DNA of 64,000 nucleotides from Dendrocalamus latiflorus. Its lineage: Eukaryota; Streptophyta; Magnoliopsida; Poales; Poaceae. The stretch is from contig CM029640.1 of the NCBI GenBank assembly GCA_017311315.1, positions 16,827,905 to 16,891,904 on the forward strand, given 5' to 3'. Both the position numbers and the translations under genes were made by a program. Each line of letters opens with the position of its first letter. Positions within the stretch are counted from its first letter, which is position 1. Below are positions 23,919 through 36,335 of the stretch, piece by piece. The notes under the pieces are model-generated. The model was not told where the DNA came from. It did not search any database and worked only from the letters and a program-made list of their open reading frames with translations.

Positions 23919-24430
23919 GAATATCAAAAGATTGCACTACAGCAGGTATATACTCACAATGTTGCTCTATGTCTTGTTGTAGCACCAAATCAGTACCTTT
24001 GTCATTCTCGTCCTCATCAGATGTTGTAGGTACATCAAACTTCTCCTCTAATGGCATAAGATGCACCAGATCATCCTTCACCTCTTCAGGCATCTCGGTG
24101 GTATCTGTAGATGGAGTAGGAGCCAAAACAATATCAACATTTTCAGTTACCTCAGATTGCACCTTGCTTGTGACCGTGGGTACTGAAGGTACAAAACGAT
24201 GGCGCAATTTCTTTTTCATCTGCTCCCATGTGTATATATAGTGGAACTCGAGATTCGACCACCAATGTTGAACATCACCAATCAGCACCATCCTTGCCAT
24301 GCTCATCTTCTCATAAGGATCAAGATCTTGTCTTTCAAAGTAGCTATCCATCATAGTAACCCACAAGAAGTAGTCCGGCGACGTACTCTCAGCGGTGAGT
24401 GGCAAGATATATACCGGTAATTATTTCCCT
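23919..24430 (-). pseudogene. gag fragment of element E
   Basis: The minus frame reads YFLWVTMMDSYFERQDLD, then GDVQHWWSNLE and WEQMKKKLRHRFVP, the pattern of the retrotransposon Gag domain of gypsy elements, followed by an acidic linker. The frame runs straight into the 3' LTR remnant at about 23918, so the protein is fused to LTR sequence and lacks the zinc knuckle and all of pol. The first codon is uncertain because the frame is open upstream of 24405. Confidence 0.82.
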
Positions 24431-25591
24431 TCAAGTTCAAATCTGTCCGCGATGACATCATAATCTACCAATTTTCTCAAGCCTGTCATTGTTAGTAGAA
24501 AACAAGGAAACAAATCACAAGTAAATGTTCCTATCAACTACTAGGATATGGAGGCTTAGATCAAGTCACGCATCTCTCAAGCTCTTACCAAATTCTTACA
24601 AGTTCTTACCAAAGCAAACAGGTGGTGCAACCGGTGGCTGGTTCGTGATAAATCTGACTTAGGTGATGAGTAAAGCGATTGCAAGGTACAGCGACACCTG
24701 TTCGGTTAGTAGAAAAGTGGAGCTTGGATAGGCTATATATTTTGTAGCAAAGAAAAACAACCAATTAATTTCAGAATTTGCACAGAATTGAATTATAGTT
24801 CGTATCTAGCACTTAGCCTATGTTGCTGATCAACCAAGGATGGAAGAAAGGCTAAAATATGTGTATGGCAATGTATAGGAGTGGTAAATACAAGATAATT
24901 CAATCGAGTGCAATTTGGAATTGAAGACCACAAGGATTGACCCAAAACTTGAAAACTGGAAATTTCTGTCCACTGGACAGCACGTCGGTATTTCGGCCGT
25001 AACTTTTTGTCAGTTTCCTTGTTTTCAATGATTCCTTTTTTCTTTGTTTTCTGCAGGTTTTTTCTACAACTTCTGTTTTGGGGCCAAGTTCCGAAAACCG
25101 ACCGAAAAATTCGTACAAAATTCACAAGTGCCTACTATTGCAGATTCAATCTGGAATTTTAGGTCAACTTGCACCGCAGATATCTATTAACTTCCTTGCT
25201 GGAATGACGTGAAATTTTACAGATAGATGTATAATGAAGTTTTGGATCTAATGGCAGTGGTCTCACTCCAAAATAATCTCGGAATCAAAAGTTATGACGT
25301 TTTTGGTGGCGGCTGCAGAGGAAGGAAAAATCAGCCGAATTGGAATTAGGGTTTGGGGTGGGGATTTTTTTGTTTGGATTTTTTTATGGAATCAAGAATA
25401 TGACCAGCAACTAGACAAAGCTAAAACGGACACAAATTCAATTTAGCAAACCAAAACTAACAGATTGAAAGGCACAACGGGGTTTGGACAGCGGAAATTA
25501 ACTCTTTTTGTGGAGCAATTTTTCTGGACTATGCGAAATAAAAATCAATCTACTAACTAGGGATACAAAGAATTCCTACTGGTCAACTGAA

Positions 25592-25603
25592 GCTCTGATA
25601 CCA
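25592..25603 (-). promoter_or_regulatory. Primer-binding site of element E (initiator tRNA-Met)
   Basis: On the minus strand TGGTATCAGAGC follows the LTR end by two bases. It is complementary to the 3' end of plant initiator methionine tRNA, the usual primer for reverse transcription in this class. Confidence 0.93.
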
Positions 25604-25605
25604 AC

Positions 25606-26937
25606 TGATGAGGCGATGGGGTCCCGATCTTCCGATAGGATGATAACTTCGATTTTGGTGGAGGTGACTCTTACGATCCGACTACAACCGTACGACGACG
25701 CTTGCGCCTTAGCAATCGCTGAACCAACCCCAAGATGTTATCAACCGTGCCAAGAACGCGGTTGACCTGACCACGAAGGTCTATTCCTGCATGCAACCGA
25801 AGAACACGCAAGAACAAGGATAGTGAGCAACCTGAAATTTGCTAGATATAAAAGTCGCACAAGGAGTTGAGGTTCTGTAACACGAATCTGTTGGTCTAGC
25901 CGACACAAGAGACAACGTGGAGTTTGCACATGGGGCTAAACAAAACCTGAGTCCTAGAAAGGGAGGCGGCGGCTCCTATATAGTGAAAACAACCAGGAGA
26001 GGCGTCCCAAAGGGTACACCCTAGGGTTACAAGGCCCATGGGCCCAAGTAGAGGTGGCGCAGCACCCTTTTGACTCGGACTCAGAAACCTACATGGATTG
26101 TTTTGATGATTCCGGCCGGTTCAGATGGAATTTGAAGATGAGGTTGGATCCATTAGAAAGTAGACTTGATAAGCTTTCTATGAAGTACAAGAACGTCCCA
26201 AACGGAGTCCGTATGAAGAAGTTATGCCCGTTTAAACTTGCACTATTGCAGCAGTCCGAATCCGATTCCAGTACGTACCCAACACGGACTCTTTTGATGA
26301 TTACGGTGCGTACAGAAGGAATTTAGAGGTGATATCAGATCCATTAGAAAGAGGATAAGCAAAGCTTTCCAACAAGTACTCATGGACCTCAAACGGACTT
26401 CGTATGTAGAAGTTATGCACATTTGAAGTTGGGCCTGTCAGGCTGAATCCGGATTGATCTGGAGGCCGAATTGGATTCCAAAACGTGTCCAACTTGAACT
26501 CTTGCTTGAATTGATGTAAAAATAACGTGGTACTGTCCAAATATATTTTTTCATCATTAGGTAGCATCATATTCTCATTTAAAATATATTTAAGTTGAGG
26601 AAACGAATTCACCTTTAGTTCAATCTTGATATTGGGCGCTATTGTCATGTGTGTTTGTGGCGTGGTCACATCATCCTCCCCTTCTTGACAGAAAACAGTC
26701 CTCGGTTTTAACATTTGTGTAGCCTCACGTATTATATGATCTTGATCATAAATCTCGGTACATGATAACGAACGCAACAAACTCTCATTATATAATATCA
26801 TAAGTTCTTTGTCAAACAAAGTAAAACCTGTTTGAAATGAGCTCACCTGATAATTTAAGTGATGCGTAGAAGCTCTTGTAATTGGAACAACAAGCATAGC
26901 AAATATGGTTGTATCCATAGGGTACATGTTCTTATCA
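25606..26937 (-). repeat. 5' LTR of element E (1332 bp)
   Basis: On the minus strand it begins TGATAAG and ends CTCATCA, and is homologous along its whole length to the solo LTR. A frame open for about 190 codons (26948 to 26301) is shared with that LTR. It is probably not a gene, as LTRs of this family usually code for nothing. Confidence 0.93.
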
Positions 26938-27619
26938 CTTGTACTCTGCAAATCACACGGAGAAATGTAACATAATGATAAAGGCTTCAATGGAAGGCTT
27001 ATAGGGTTAGTTTGCATAAAACAGCATTTAATGAAATACAGTAAATAGATTAAAATTGCTTAATTTAATACAGTAAGTAAAAACAATACTTGTAATTGAA
27101 AATAATTCCGTCAGTGCAGGCTTCGACCATACACCCTATCCACAGGCATTCCACCCGGACCATCTTTTTCCAAAAGATCACATATGGATTCCATCCATCC
27201 ACATGCTTTCACTGCGCAACTCTGATGAATTTCATCCATCCATCAGGTGTTAATCTCTCACGGATTCCATCCATCCACAAGGTTTTCATCTCTCGTGGAT
27301 TCTATCCATCCACAAGGTTTTCAAAAATATTTTCAAAAAAACAAATTCTAATCCATGAAAAACTTTTACTCAGCATGCCCATGACCGTGGGCACGACTAT
27401 CTAGGATAGATTATATACTCTGCAGAGGTTGTACAACTTTACCCACAAGACACGATCATCCCATATTGCCACGCGATTACACACTTCCTTAGGTGTACAG
27501 CGAGGAGTTGTGACAAGGCCTTTACAATGCAAAGCCTTCAACCTGGCCAAGCCAACTCTAAGGTTTCACCCCAGCAAGGAATCCACTAGACCGGGACCCC
27601 CTCTTGAGCCTGAGTATGT
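26938..27619. other. Unidentified host of retrotransposon E, right side
   Basis: This continues from the target duplication. A short motif, GGATTCCATCCATCCACA, is repeated four times with variations at 27185-27320. No gene is supported. The stretch 27400-27600 resembles LTR DNA of grass retrotransposons, but no ends were found. Confidence 0.35.
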
Positions 27620-30344
27620 AAATATGCATGTATGTCTGGTGTGCAAAGCATCTTGATATAAGCATAAGAATCACTCCATTGATGGTGAGGGCATCGATGT
27701 GAAGCAAGGATCTCCTGCTAAGGTGTTGTGGTATCTACCTATAATTTCTCGTTTGAAGCATTTATTTGTGAACTGAAAGGAGGCAACATTACTGCTTTAG
27801 CACTTGGAGGAGCGTAAGAAAGATGGAAAACTAAGACACTCTGTTAATTTTGTCTAATAGAGGAATCTTGATAGGATATTCGTAGACTTTAGTGTGGAAC
27901 TAAGGAATATAAGGTTTGAGTTGAGTATAGATGGATTGAATCCTTTCGGTAACATAAGCAGCCGATAGAGCACTTGGCCCATGAATATTTGTATCTACAA
28001 CCTTCCTCCTTGGCTGTGTATGAAGTGAAAGTATATTTTGATGTCACTACTTATCTAAGGACTGAAGCAACCTAGGAACAATATTGATGTGTACCTAGCA
28101 CCTTTGCTGGAAGACCTTGTAATACTGTGGAAGAAAGGGGTGCAGGTATGGGATGCAAACAAACAAGAGAACTTCACTCTGCACACCATGTTGTTCTACA
28201 ACATTAATGATTTTCCTGCCCTCGATAACCTATCGGGCTTGAGCACAAAAGAAAACAATGCCTGTTCTCACTACTTAGATGATACAAAGAGTGTGTAGCT
28301 GAATAATTTGCGCAAAACTATGTACATGCATCACCGTATGTTCCTTCCCAAGTATTATCTATACCGCAAGATGAAGAAACAATTCGATGGAAAGAAAGAG
28401 GATGGTTCAGCTCCAAGGCTGTCTAAAGGGAAAGAGGTCTATGATATAGTTAATAATATCGATGTTGTACTTGAAAAGGGATGTAAATTGAGGACCCGTT
28501 AAAAGAACATCTGGAAGAAGAGATCAATTTTTTTGGACTTACCTTATTTGGAGCACTTAGAAATTCGCCACTGCAATGATGTCATGCATGTGTAAAAGAA
28601 TGTATGTGATAGCTTGACTGGTCTCTTACAGAACATTCATGATAAAACACAGGAACATAAGGACTTGAGTTAGCACCGAAAGAGACCAGTAAAGGCTGAA
28701 CGTACCTTCGCCAGCTTACTGTACTCTGTCAAGAAATGAACTGTGCCAGAGCTTGCATGACATGAAAGTTTCATTCAGTTACTCCACAAGCATGAAGAAA
28801 CTTGTTTCTAGAAAATATTTGAAATCAATTGGTATGAAGTCTCATGATTACCATGTGTTGATGACACAAATGTTTTCTGTTGCAATTAGAAGTATTTTGT
28901 TGAACAAGGTCCAAGTGACAATCATGAGGCTATATTATTTCTTTAACTCAAATGTCATCGATCCCAATAGACTAGATGCTCTGCAGGACGAGGTGGTGAC
29001 GACTCTATGTCATCTTGAGATGTATTTTCCTCTATCATTTTTTGATATCATGGTCTATCTCATTATTCACCTTGTGAAAGGGATAAAGATATACATCACT
29101 GTGTTCCTACGTCATATGTACCCATTCGAGAGGTACATAGAAATTCTCAAGTCCTATGTATGGAATCAATCTCGGTCGAAGGGCAACATCATCAAAAGTT
29201 ATGCAACTAAAAAGGTCATTGAGTTCTGTGTCAACTACATGGCACAAGTTGAATTGGTAGATGTGCCACTATCTCGTCATGAGGGGAAGCTGGAGGGTAT
29301 CAGGACCATTGGAAGGAAATTAGTCACTCCTGATCTAGATACATACGCTCAAGCCCATTTCACAGTCTTGCAACACATGACCAAAGTGTCCCCGTATATC
29401 GACGAGCACAAAGACATGGTACACCAAGAGAATCCAAGCCGTCAGAAGTTTGGATCACGAGAAAGCACAATTGTCAGTTCAACGAATGGTTAAAGGTGCG
29501 ATTCACTGGGAGGTCATCATGTGATAATATGCTACGATGGTTGGCAAAAGGGTCAAAATTTACAATTGTGACATGGCAAGGATATGACATAAATGGGTAC
29601 ATATTTATACGATGGCTTAGGATAGGAAGAGCACAGTCGAGAACAGTGGTGTTTACATAAATGCATTTCATAAGCAGTTTAATACCACTGGGCCAAACGT
29701 AATGAACGTGAGTTGATATCATACTATGGGTTCATAGAGGAGATTTGGGAGCTCGACTATGTACTTTTCAAGATCCCCCTATTTCAGTGCCATTGGGTCC
29801 AACTTTCATAGAGTGTGAAGGTCAACATGTACGGTGTCACTACTGTAAGCAAATTATTCAAGTTTTTTATATAATGAACCCAGCAAATAAGAACCACTAC
29901 GTAATTCTTCATGGAAAAAGAAAGATTGTCAAAGTTGAGAATGTCCTGGATAAGGAAGAATACAATCAATTTGATGATCTAGTATATGCTCAATTCAATG
30001 CAAGATTGTTGAGCAAAAATGAGAAAAGCAATGTGAAGAACATCGATGTCATTCTTGCTTCGGGTGCTACACAAGCTCAAGGGTAGGTAATTGAAGGTGG
30101 TGATGATGATCAAGAGGTTGATGCTGGTACGAGGCTTACATGGAAGCTCATTGCATCTGGGGCTAGTGAAGCCATACAACCTCGTAGGAGCACAAGAGTG
30201 AGAGATCTCTATGAAGATGACTTCTCGTTCGATTCCGAAGAGGATGTCAACGAGGGGGAGGGTGGTATTGAGTTCGAGTCAGACAAAGATGAAGTGGTGG
30301 TTACCAAGAATTATGAGGAGGAAGACGAAGACATTAACTCATGA
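27620..30344 (+). pseudogene. CACTA (En/Spm) tnp2-type transposase, multiply disrupted
   Basis: TNP2-type proteins are the transposases of plant CACTA elements. Pieces in order are a CLVCKAS-stop-YK cluster (27640), AKVLWYLPII (27718-27750), SIDGLNPFGNIS (27925-27965), the tnp2 core NIDVYLAPLLEDLVILWKKG to NDFPALDNLSG (28080-28250), and KYYLYRKMKKQFDG (28350). A DUF4218 region follows at 28753-29493 (LDALQDEVVTTLCHLEMYFP, MYPFERYIEILKSYVWNQSR). A DUF4216 region lies at 29730-29970 (ELDYVLFKIPLFQCHWVQLS), with an acidic tail ending at the TGA of 30342-30344. Stops and frame changes occur throughout. No CACTA terminal repeats were found near either side, so the element limits are unknown. Confidence 0.9.
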
Positions 30345-31276
30345 TTGACAGATTGAGTCATCTTATCAATTCATCATAAACTCTATTAGTATTTTGTTTA
30401 CTTCTAGGAATCTAAGACTATGTCCATGTCTATCAGTTATTCAGTATATGTGTTGTTCTATGCCTTACTGTGTAAAAGTGAGACTATGTGAAGTTGGCAC
30501 TACATGTTATAATATTTTCCATGTTAAGTCTTTAAGATGTATGGCTGTATACATACATATGTTTCATACTTTAATTCATTCATCAATCATCAGGAATGTT
30601 GCTCCAAATATTGCAAGTAGAAGGAAACTGTAAGTGATGCACTTCGATACCATGCTTTTCCAATGTTTTGTGCTTTTGTTAGATTCTCTTTTGCATATCT
30701 AGGGGGTTGGCAGAGTACTGTGGTTCGAACTTACAAATATTAATGAACATGGGAGTATTTAGCATTGTTAATTTGTCAGTTTAACGTAGATGACATTTTT
30801 TGATACTGTGTTGTACCACGGAGTAGATAAGCTTGTTCATGAACCAAGAGGAATGCTTGTCATGAAGATCATATTATACCTGTATATAAATGAGGGGTAC
30901 AGTATATGCACAAGTTTTTGTGTTCAGTAAGAATATATAGCTGCACATAATATTTACTTCTAAGTTTTATTTTTTATTATAATGTACGGACACAGAACTA
31001 GTAAACTAATATAGGAGAGATGGATTAGGGTTGGTTGTTCTCAGATACGTGCTATTGCAACGTGTCCGCATCCTACGAAGGGCCTGAAGTCATGCAGTCA
31101 AGGCCCTCCCCCAGAAAACTTTATTCCGAATCCAATAGGAGACCCAACCCAAGCGACGAAGTCATCCCCTCGTGGGCCCCGCTTCCCCCGAAGCTTTATT
31201 CCTCCGGTCCAATTGGGTGGCCTCACCCACCGATCTGGCACCCCCTTTCCCTTTCATCTGCATATATATATATATA
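30345..31276. other. Intergenic, no gene
   Basis: AT-rich sequence follows the tnp2 remnant. The GC-richer stretch 31040-31250 has a repeated GAAGCTTTATTCC / AAACTTTATTCC word and no convincing frame. It ends in a TA microsatellite that borders the next MITE. Confidence 0.5.
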
Positions 31277-31688
31277 GGCCATGTTTGTTTCCACTTAAGA
31301 TTATTATAATCTAGCTTATAATCATAAGTGGAAACAAACAGCCTAGATTATAAGGCAACTTATTATAATCTAATAGCTCAGATTATTGTAATCTAATAAG
31401 CTCAAAAAAGGAGCTTATTTCAGCTTATAGATCCACCTTTTATCTTAAGGACTATAAAACTTTAGGAATATTACCCACCTTTGTCATTCATCCATTCCCC
31501 AACTCCCTTGCCTCTCTCTCAAGGATATTGTAGTCTTTAAACATTCGAATACAACAATCCATAACTCTGATAATCCAGACTGCCAAACACTTACAGCTTA
31601 TTTTCCACCAGCTTATTATAATCTAGCTTATATAATCCCCCACCTGTAAGCTAGATTATAATAATCTTAAGTGGAAACAAACAGGGCC
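31277..31688. mobile_element. MITE (412 bp) immediately upstream of the GT14 promoter
   Basis: Terminal inverted repeats of about 40 bp begin GGCCmTGTTTGTTTCCACTT on both sides and continue AAGATTATTATAATCTAGC. The flanking ATA (31274-31276 and 31689-31691) looks like a 3-bp duplication, although the left side sits in a TA repeat and so is ambiguous. An internal inverted partial copy of the end occurs near 31325-31350. The right end lies 28 bp before the TATA box of the GT14 gene. Confidence 0.82.
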
Positions 31689-31715
31689 ATAGTATTTACA
31701 CATAAATGGTGCGTG

Positions 31716-31723
31716 TATATAAT
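31716..31723 (+). promoter_or_regulatory. Probable TATA box of the GT14 gene
   Basis: TATATAAT lies 154 bp before the ATG, a reasonable distance for a plant gene with a 5' leader of about 120 nt. The start of transcription cannot be read from the sequence. Confidence 0.5.
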
Positions 31724-31876
31724 CCCCATGGATAGCGGGCGCCCAGATGCCGCCCTCACCGGTTGTCTTCACATGCCGTGCTGGTGCAGTTCCCTTCGTC
31801 TCCCAGAAACCGATGTGAAATAACGCGCGGACTCCAAACAAGAAACCGGGGAAATTAACACCATTAGGAGCTAGCC

Positions 31877-34800
31877 ATGAGCACCAAGAATCTTAAGCAG
31901 CAGCAGCAGCATGCAGTGCCTACGGTGGTGGCATCCATGGTCACCCCTTGCCCCATCAAGCTCTTGCTCTGTGCCATCCCCCTCGGCCTCGGCTTCGCGC
32001 TCGGCATCGTGGCGACCCTGTCCCTCATGAGCTCAACAACGACAGCTCTCCCTGGCGAAGCCCTCAAGCTCTTCTTCCCACCCGCTGCGGCGAACCTGTC
32101 CGCGGTTCAGCAGCAGCAGCCGCCAAGGCGGCCACAGGCGGGACTGACGATCCGGTCCCCGCCGGTCCACCGGGTTAGCACTGGTCAACATGCAGGGGGC
32201 GACGAAGGGCCGGACGCTGCCGCCGGTGGCGGTATTAGCGACGACGAGCTGATGGCGCTGGCTGCCGCGGCGCCGAGGGAGAGGGCGGCTGGCGGCGGCG
32301 GCGCCGCCCCGAAGGTGGCGTTCCTGTTCCTGACGAGGTGGGACCTGCCGATGGCGCCGCTGTGGGAGAAGTTCTTCGAGGGGCACCGCGGGCTCTACTC
32401 CGTCTACGTCCATTCCGACCCGGCGTTCAACGGGTCCAACCCGGAGGAGGGCTCCGCCTTCTACCGCCGAAGAATTCCCAGCAAGGTTCGTGCATACTCC
32501 ACATAATCATTATACGCCCACAGGATTAAGCACCTTAATTGTAGTTTCTTCGCTTGCTCATTTTGGGAAAAAATCCTTTTTGAAAAATAAAATTGACCTT
32601 TTTTTTACTTTTGTTTTCTTGAAACTTAAATGCATGAACTCCCGGGATCGATCTCATGGTACTTCGAAAACATCCATTGCACGCATCTTCCACACGTCCG
32701 TTTTGAAGTGCGTGCGTGGTTGATCCGTAATTCACTAGGTGGACACCAATGGTAGCCAATCCGCGTTAATACGCGAAGTATCTAGTAACTATATTGTAAT
32801 TAGCAGTCACTACATGATTATTTGACTAGTATACACGTCTTAGCTGGGCAAAGGTCTAAAGGATGTGGCAACTATCGATTGGCTCGGCACGGGGCCGGAG
32901 CCCAAACAGGAATTTTCTTCCCACATGCGACTAGGTGAAAAAAATAAGCTCGTTAATGATACTCGTTAACTTAGTTTAAAATTACTTTAGTTATATTTAA
33001 TTATTAATTAGTTAAATATTAAAATAAGTTGATTTTAAATAAATTTGAATTTTATTCTAGCTCAACTTGACTCGTTAACTTGTTTTTAAAAATACTTTCT
33101 AATTATATGTAAAATGTTATAAAATTAATTTATGTTAATAAAAACTCGATAAAACGAGAATTTGACTCATATCTACCCCTATATGTGACGCCCGGAATTC
33201 TACAAGAGTAAGCGATGCATTGAAGAAGAGTAAGCGATGTTTATTTTATTATTTAGGTGTGCCAATCTGAATGACAATACGACGTGCCCTGATGCTTTCA
33301 GTGTGACAATCCGAATGGCTCGGGGCTCGCGTCCTTCCATTTACTTAATGCATGTGTGATGTGTCACCACTTGCTACAAATATGCCTCGTTGTGAAAAGT
33401 TACTGCTCTGTCTCGCAGTATAAATCACAATTTTAAAGAAACATTATTTCAAAATATAAATCCGATACGAAAATTAAAGATATAATTATTGTAATATTTT
33501 TATCATATAACATTTTTTTAATATTAAAAAAATAGATAAACAGCTATAGTATGACATTTAATAAAAGTATGTATGGTTCAATGATATTATTTTTTAGATT
33601 TAATATCTTTTTGGTCTTTACGTATTATGGGTTTTAGATTTATATGGCGGGAGAGTATGAAAAAATTGAAAAAAAATGGCAACACCTTATTTGTGTACCC
33701 TTTGGAACAGTTTTGCTATTTGTAAATTACCTGATAATTCCTTAAATCTAGGTTGAAAATTTCAGTGTTGAATTTGTACGGAGATTGGTGTGCTATCTAA
33801 TTTCATATTGATTCTTTGATTAAAAATTGTAAGTTATAGCTAACAAAATGACAGTTAAACTCTGTAAATAGACAGCCCATTCGAAACCACCAAGTATGAA
33901 TACTACTGTTAGACTCTCATTCTTCTAAATGGAGAATTGTCCCTGCCCTGTTAGAGCAAGTCTTATAATACAGCCTTCAGCTGGCTGTATGGATACTTAC
34001 AGCCCACTTATCAGCCTACTTATATAGTAGTTACAGCCAGCTGAAGGCTGTATGATCTACCCCTTCCTCTCACAAAGTTTCTTGGTTCTTGTGCTTCAGC
34101 TGGCTGTAAGCTTACAGCCCACCTCTCTTCTCTTTCCTCCTCTCTCTCCTCCACCTCAGCATACAGCCAGCTTACAGCCTCTTATAATACTTGCTCTTTC
34201 GTTATCCCAGTCTCTCAAACACCTGCATTACCTTTCTCAAATGGCGTGCCTCGAGAGCCAACCTCCTCGCTGTGTGTGGCAACCTCACCAATCACCATGC
34301 AGCGGGCCATGCGATCAGCATCCACCGACCTGAGTACCTCGGCTCACCGCTACATGTATAACTTTACTCAACAGTATTCAAATATAGATGCATAACTTTA
34401 TGAACACACAGGTGCATGTGAAATTGCAGATTTATCTCTGCCCTTTATATTTCTATGTGTATGCTAAGGACCAAACTCGCTAGTGTGTGCATGCGTGGTT
34501 GTCCGCATGTTGTTGGTGTACTTTGTAATCGCAAAAAAAATGAAATAAAACCTAAATTAAGAGATTTTGCAATGAGAGCATGCAGAACGTAGCATTTTGT
34601 ATTAACCTTCCCAAAAGAAAAGAATATTCTGTGCAGTTTGCGTAGTTTTTTTTAGAGACATTTGCGTAGTTGATAGTACAGTATTTTGGACGGATCTATG
34701 CGGGAGCACATAAGGGACTGGTAGTCATTTTCTGCCATCCTCACCTGCTTACAAATACTACTGGTGTTAGACGGATGAGTTATTTTCTATCGTAATGGGA

Positions 34801-36335
34801 AATCTCATCTAGTGAAGGAAAGATCCAGGTCAATATGTGCCACATGTCACATGGATTGAGAGGAGAAGTATTCAATTGTCCTTCTCAGGCATTATTGATG
34901 AAGTTATTTTAATTAGCTACATAAACCAACATGGTAAAACAATGATGCAGTTGTTCGTGCGAATTTCTAACAATCTTGTTGCTTTCCTTTCGGATGATTA
35001 TTAATTTGGAAAACAGCGCCAGGGATACATATTATACAATAATTAGATAGATAATAATCTTTGTTTCACAATATTTGCCCAATCGCCCTCTATTCATGGA
35101 ATATCTGAATCTGGGGGTTTCCTTTTAAAATTTGAAATTTGTACGTATACAAATTTCAATCCAAATATAATTGAGAATAATCACAATTTCTATTTTTTTC
35201 ACATCTAGACTTTAAAATTATGCAAATCTTGATTTTTAACATTTGAATCTTTAATTTGTTGGAATTTATAAGTTTAGAATTCTAAACATTTTTTCAAAAA
35301 AAAGATATTTTCAGGGTTAATACTTTAATTCATAATTATATATTAATTTATAGAATTAAAAGTTTAAATATTTAATTTAAAGTTCTCCGAATTGAAACAT
35401 GATATCTAGGTTCCGAGAATTTCACAAACGAGAAATTTCGGAATCCAATATTTCAGAAATTTAAGCTAACAAACTCTAGGAATTAATTTGGAATTTCAAA
35501 GATAAAACAATAGAAACAAGCATTTCCTTGTTTAGTTTTTTTTGAAATTTTAGTAAATCTATTCGTATTACTTGGGATAGCTAGCCTCGTATTTTCCCAC
35601 ATTTTTTCCTCGCACAAAAACATTTTTCTTATTCCGTCTTGGTGCATCCCCCCCCCCCCCCCCCCCCATTTATTGCTATCTTGACACGTACAGGAGGTAA
35701 AATGGGGCCAAGTAAGCATGGTAGAAGCTGAGCGGCGTCTCCTGGCGCACGCACTCCTTGACCACTCCAACGCCCGTTTCCTCCTCCTTTCCGAGTCGCA
35801 CGTCCCCCTCTTCGACTTCCCTACGGTCTACTCATACCTCATCAACTCCACCAAGGTGTACCTCGAGTCCTACGACTTGCCGGGAGCGACGGGGCGTGGC
35901 CGGTACAAGCGCGGCATGAGCCCAGTCGTGACCGTCGACCAGTGGCGCAAGGGCTCGCAGTGGTTCGAGCTGGACCGGCCCCTCGCCGTCGACGTCATCG
36001 CCGACGGCGTCTACTTCCCGTTATTCAAGAGGCTCTGCAAGCGCAACTGCTACGCCGACGAGCACTACCTGCCGACGTTTCTGAACATCCGGCACCCGTC
36101 GGCCGGCGCCAACCGGAGCGTGACGTGGGTCGACTGGTCCCACGGCGGGGCGCACCCGGCGTGGTTCACGAGGATGGAGGTCACGGTGGAGTTCCTGCGC
36201 TGGCTGAGGAGCGGGAGGACGTGCACGTACAATGGAAGGACCACGACCGTCTGCTTCCTGTTTGCGAGGAAGTTCCAGCCCAACTCGCTGACCCGATTCT
36301 TGAGATTCGCGCCGAAGGTGATGGGCTTTGGGTGA
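31877..36335 (+). CDS. GT14 (core-2/I-branching, BC10-like) glycosyltransferase, two exons
   Basis: The gene is predicted to encode a 416-residue type II membrane glycosyltransferase of CAZy family GT14 (DUF266), the plant group that includes rice BC10, acting in the Golgi on cell-wall or proteoglycan sugars. Exons are 31877-32485 and 35694-36335; the intron runs from GT at 32486 to AG at 35693, phase 0, and the junction falls in the conserved RRIPSK-EVKWG region. A single membrane segment spans residues 27-51. A low-complexity stem of about 90 residues follows. The catalytic domain starts with KVAFLFLTR (146-154) and shows YSVYVHSDP (174-182), LLSESHVPLFDF (234-245), WRKGSQWFEL (287-296), DEHYLPTF (325-332), TWVDWSHGGAHP (347-358) and CFLFARKF (390-397). 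Length and motifs fit a complete family member. The exact sugar acceptor is unknown. Start chosen: first in-frame ATG, before the membrane segment. Confidence 0.93.
33403..33655. mobile_element. Stowaway-like MITE (253 bp) in the GT14 intron
   Basis: The ends are CTGCTCTGTCTCGCAGTATA on the left and, as reverse complement, CTCTCCCGCCATATAAATC on the right. Both are variants of the Stowaway terminus, flanked by TA at 33401-33402 and 33656-33657. The interior is AT rich and non-coding. Confidence 0.75.
33954..34196. mobile_element. MITE (about 243 bp) in the GT14 intron
   Basis: Terminal inverted repeats read GAGCAAGTCTTATAATACAG on the left and GAGCAAGTATTATAAGAGGC as the reverse complement on the right. 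The flanks are TTA and TTT, an imperfect 3-bp duplication. The interior has CAGCTGGCTGTA / TACAGCCAGCTGA inverted words, so it can fold on itself. Confidence 0.75.
35648..35667 (+). repeat. 20-nt poly(C) run near the GT14 intron acceptor
   Basis: An uninterrupted run of C ends 26 nt before the intron's final base and forms most of the pyrimidine tract. Such runs are prone to slippage and to assembly error, so its length may not be exact. Confidence 0.9.

Larger units (their letters stand above)
23712..26937 (-). mobile_element. Gypsy-type LTR retrotransposon E, internally deleted
   Basis: The element lies on the minus strand between perfect 5-bp duplications, CTTGT at 23707-23711 and CTTGT at 26938-26942. 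It has a full 5' LTR (25606-26937), a primer-binding site, an untranslated leader, a gag fragment, and only the last 207 bp of the 3' LTR. Everything from within gag to within the 3' LTR, including all of pol, is missing. Because the duplications flank both ends, the loss happened after insertion or through a deletion that spared the outer end. It shares its LTR with the solo LTR at 10445-11775. Confidence 0.93.
32486..35693 (+). other. Intron of the GT14 gene (3208 bp)
   Basis: The donor is AAG|GTTCGT and the acceptor is CGTACAG|GAG, and joining them keeps the reading frame and the conserved domain intact. It holds a Stowaway MITE, a second MITE and a 20-nt C run. The remainder (32530-33400, 34200-35640) is AT-rich with no coding region. 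Confidence 0.88.

Noticed and set aside
27096..27404. 102-codon frame after element E as a gene
   Set aside because: It is made of the CCATCCATCCACA repeats and has no domain.
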